Below, in pieces: positions 4,907 through 5,874 of a stretch of DNA of 5,874 bases; positions within the stretch are counted from its first letter, which is position 1, and each line of letters starts with the position of its first letter. The notes below the pieces were generated by a model that was given only the letters and a program-made list of their open reading frames with translations, was not told the DNA's origin and ran no database searches. The DNA comes from Lysobacterales bacterium (GTDB lineage Bacteria; Pseudomonadota; Gammaproteobacteria; Xanthomonadales; SZUA-36). A program made the translations under genes and the position numbers. The stretch spans positions 1 through 5,874 of the forward strand of contig SHZL01000178.1 of NCBI GenBank assembly GCA_009692275.1, in the 5' to 3' direction.

Positions 4907-5874
4907 TCAGCCGTTTATATCGATGACGACCCGTCCACGAATCTCACCATTCAGTAATCCGGCCGCGAGTTCCGGCAGTTTGGCGAAGGGTTCCACTGAA
5001 TAGATTTCCCGCAAACGCTGCTGGTCGACCAGTTTTGCCAGCGCAGCCCAGGCGCGCTGGCGAACAGCCTGGCTGGCCATGACGGAATCAATCCCGCGCA
5101 AGGTCACGCCGCGCAGGATAAAAGGCATGACAGTAGATGCCAGGCCGATGCCGCCGGCCAGCCCACAGGCCGTCACAATGCCTTCGTACCGGGTCTGCGC
5201 CAGGACCGTGGCGAGCGTCTTGTCGCCGACGGAATCTACCGCGGCGGCCCAGGTTTCCGTTTCCAGCGGGCGGCTGTCGCGCAAGAATTCTTCGCGGTTT
5301 CTCACCGCGCTGGCGCCGAGAGACTTCAAGAACCCTTCGTGTTGACCTGCCCTGCCGGTAACTGCAACAACCTCGTACCCCAGGCCGGAGAGCAACATCA
5401 CCGCCACAGTACCCACGCCGCCGGTTGCGCCGGTCACTACCACCGGCCCATCGCCAGGCTTTACCCCCTTGTCCTGGATGGCCAGCACGCACAACATGGC
5501 GGTATAGCCCGCAGTCCCGATGGCCATTGCTTGTTCATTGGTGAAAGACTCCGGTATGCGCACCAGCCATTCCGGCTTTAGCCTTTGCTTTTGCGCATAA
5601 CCGCCCCAGAACTTTTCAGATAATCCGAATCCATTTACCAGCACCCGGTCACCCGGCACCCAGTCTGCACTGCGGGAATCAACCACCGTCCCGGCCAGGT
5701 CGATGCCGCAAACCATTGGCGTACTGCGGCAAATCTTGCCGCGACCGGTCACCGCCAGCGCATCTTTGTAATTCAGGGTGGAATGGGAAATGGCGACCAG
5801 CACATCTTCGGTGGGCAAGTCATCCACCGAAATCTCGGTCAAAACACCTTTGACTTTACCGTCAACTTCTTTTG
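4907..5874 (-). CDS. acuI: Acryloyl-CoA reductase AcuI/YhdH family (5' partial)
   Basis: The frame is open to the window edge. The 321 visible residues nearly fill the roughly 325-residue family length, so only a few N-terminal residues are missing; the TTG at 5842 is internal. This is a zinc-free medium-chain dehydrogenase/reductase of the YhdH/AcuI subgroup. Landmarks counted from the first full codon are STLNYKDAL (31-39), the GID(L)AGTV core (57-63), the nucleotide-binding loop GATGGVG (148-154), TGR (172-174, a likely NADPH 2'-phosphate contact) and the subgroup signature GIDSVM (260-265). AcuI reduces acryloyl-CoA to propionyl-CoA with NADPH in the cytoplasm. It serves in DMSP and 3-hydroxypropionate metabolism and protects against toxic acryloyl-CoA. 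The subgroup is secure; the physiological substrate here is inferred. It is the most upstream visible gene of the three-gene operon, and its promoter lies outside the window. Confidence 0.88.
   Translation of the reverse strand, partial: KEVDGKVKGVLTEISVDDLPTEDVLVAISHSTLNYKDALAVTGRGKICRSTPMVCGIDLAGTVVDSRSADWVPGDRVLVNGFGLSEKFWGGYAQKQRLKPEWLVRIPESFTNEQAMAIGTAGYTAMLCVLAIQDKGVKPGDGPVVVTGATGGVGTVAVMLLSGLGYEVVAVTGRAGQHEGFLKSLGASAVRNREEFLRDSRPLETETWAAAVDSVGDKTLATVLAQTRYEGIVTACGLAGGIGLASTVMPFILRGVTLRGIDSVMASQAVRQRAWAALAKLVDQQRLREIYSVEPFAKLPELAAGLLNGEIRGRVVIDING

Overview
The window looks like a piece of a moderately GC-rich proteobacterial chromosome, most likely gammaproteobacterial. Three things support this. 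The glnK-amtB pair and its products closely resemble the enterobacterial ones. The regulatory sites upstream match the enterobacterial NtrC and sigma-54 consensus. The remaining genes are metabolic oxidoreductases typical of free-living heterotrophs. The genus cannot be told from the sequence, and I see no mobile element, CRISPR array, rRNA or tRNA.

Layout, left to right. (1) Positions 1-636 (+): the C-terminal part of a class II aldolase/adducin-type protein whose start lies outside the window. A strong intrinsic terminator follows at 683-711. (2) Positions 834-2500 (-): glnK followed by amtB, the classical PII-protein/ammonium-transporter pair. Its control region at 2501-2700 has a sigma-54 promoter (2553-2570), a near-perfect NtrC dyad (2675-2691) and a weaker second one (2645-2661). 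From the promoter geometry the transcript should start near 2543, which puts the NtrC sites at about -140 and -110. (3) Positions 2754-2794: a probable intrinsic terminator and a small hairpin closing the upstream operon. (4) Positions 2801-5874 (-): a tight three-gene operon read right to left. It holds an AcuI/YhdH-type acryloyl-CoA reductase (cut by the window edge by a few residues), an octopine/nopaline-dehydrogenase-family protein and a 3-hydroxyacyl-CoA-dehydrogenase-family protein.

How the genes work together. GlnK and AmtB form a nitrogen-limitation module: NtrC~P would activate sigma-54 transcription, AmtB imports ammonium, and deuridylylated GlnK blocks AmtB when nitrogen returns. 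The second operon combines three NAD(P)-dependent redox enzymes in tight coupling (25-nt gap, then a 4-nt GTGA overlap). This suggests consecutive steps of one pathway, but no substrate can be assigned. The two operons point the same way and are separated by a rather short-stemmed terminator.

The best candidate for something not yet described is the three-enzyme operon. Its hydroxyacyl-CoA dehydrogenase homologue carries Pro where the family's active-site Asn should be. No gene in the window clearly points to a novel defence or mobile system.
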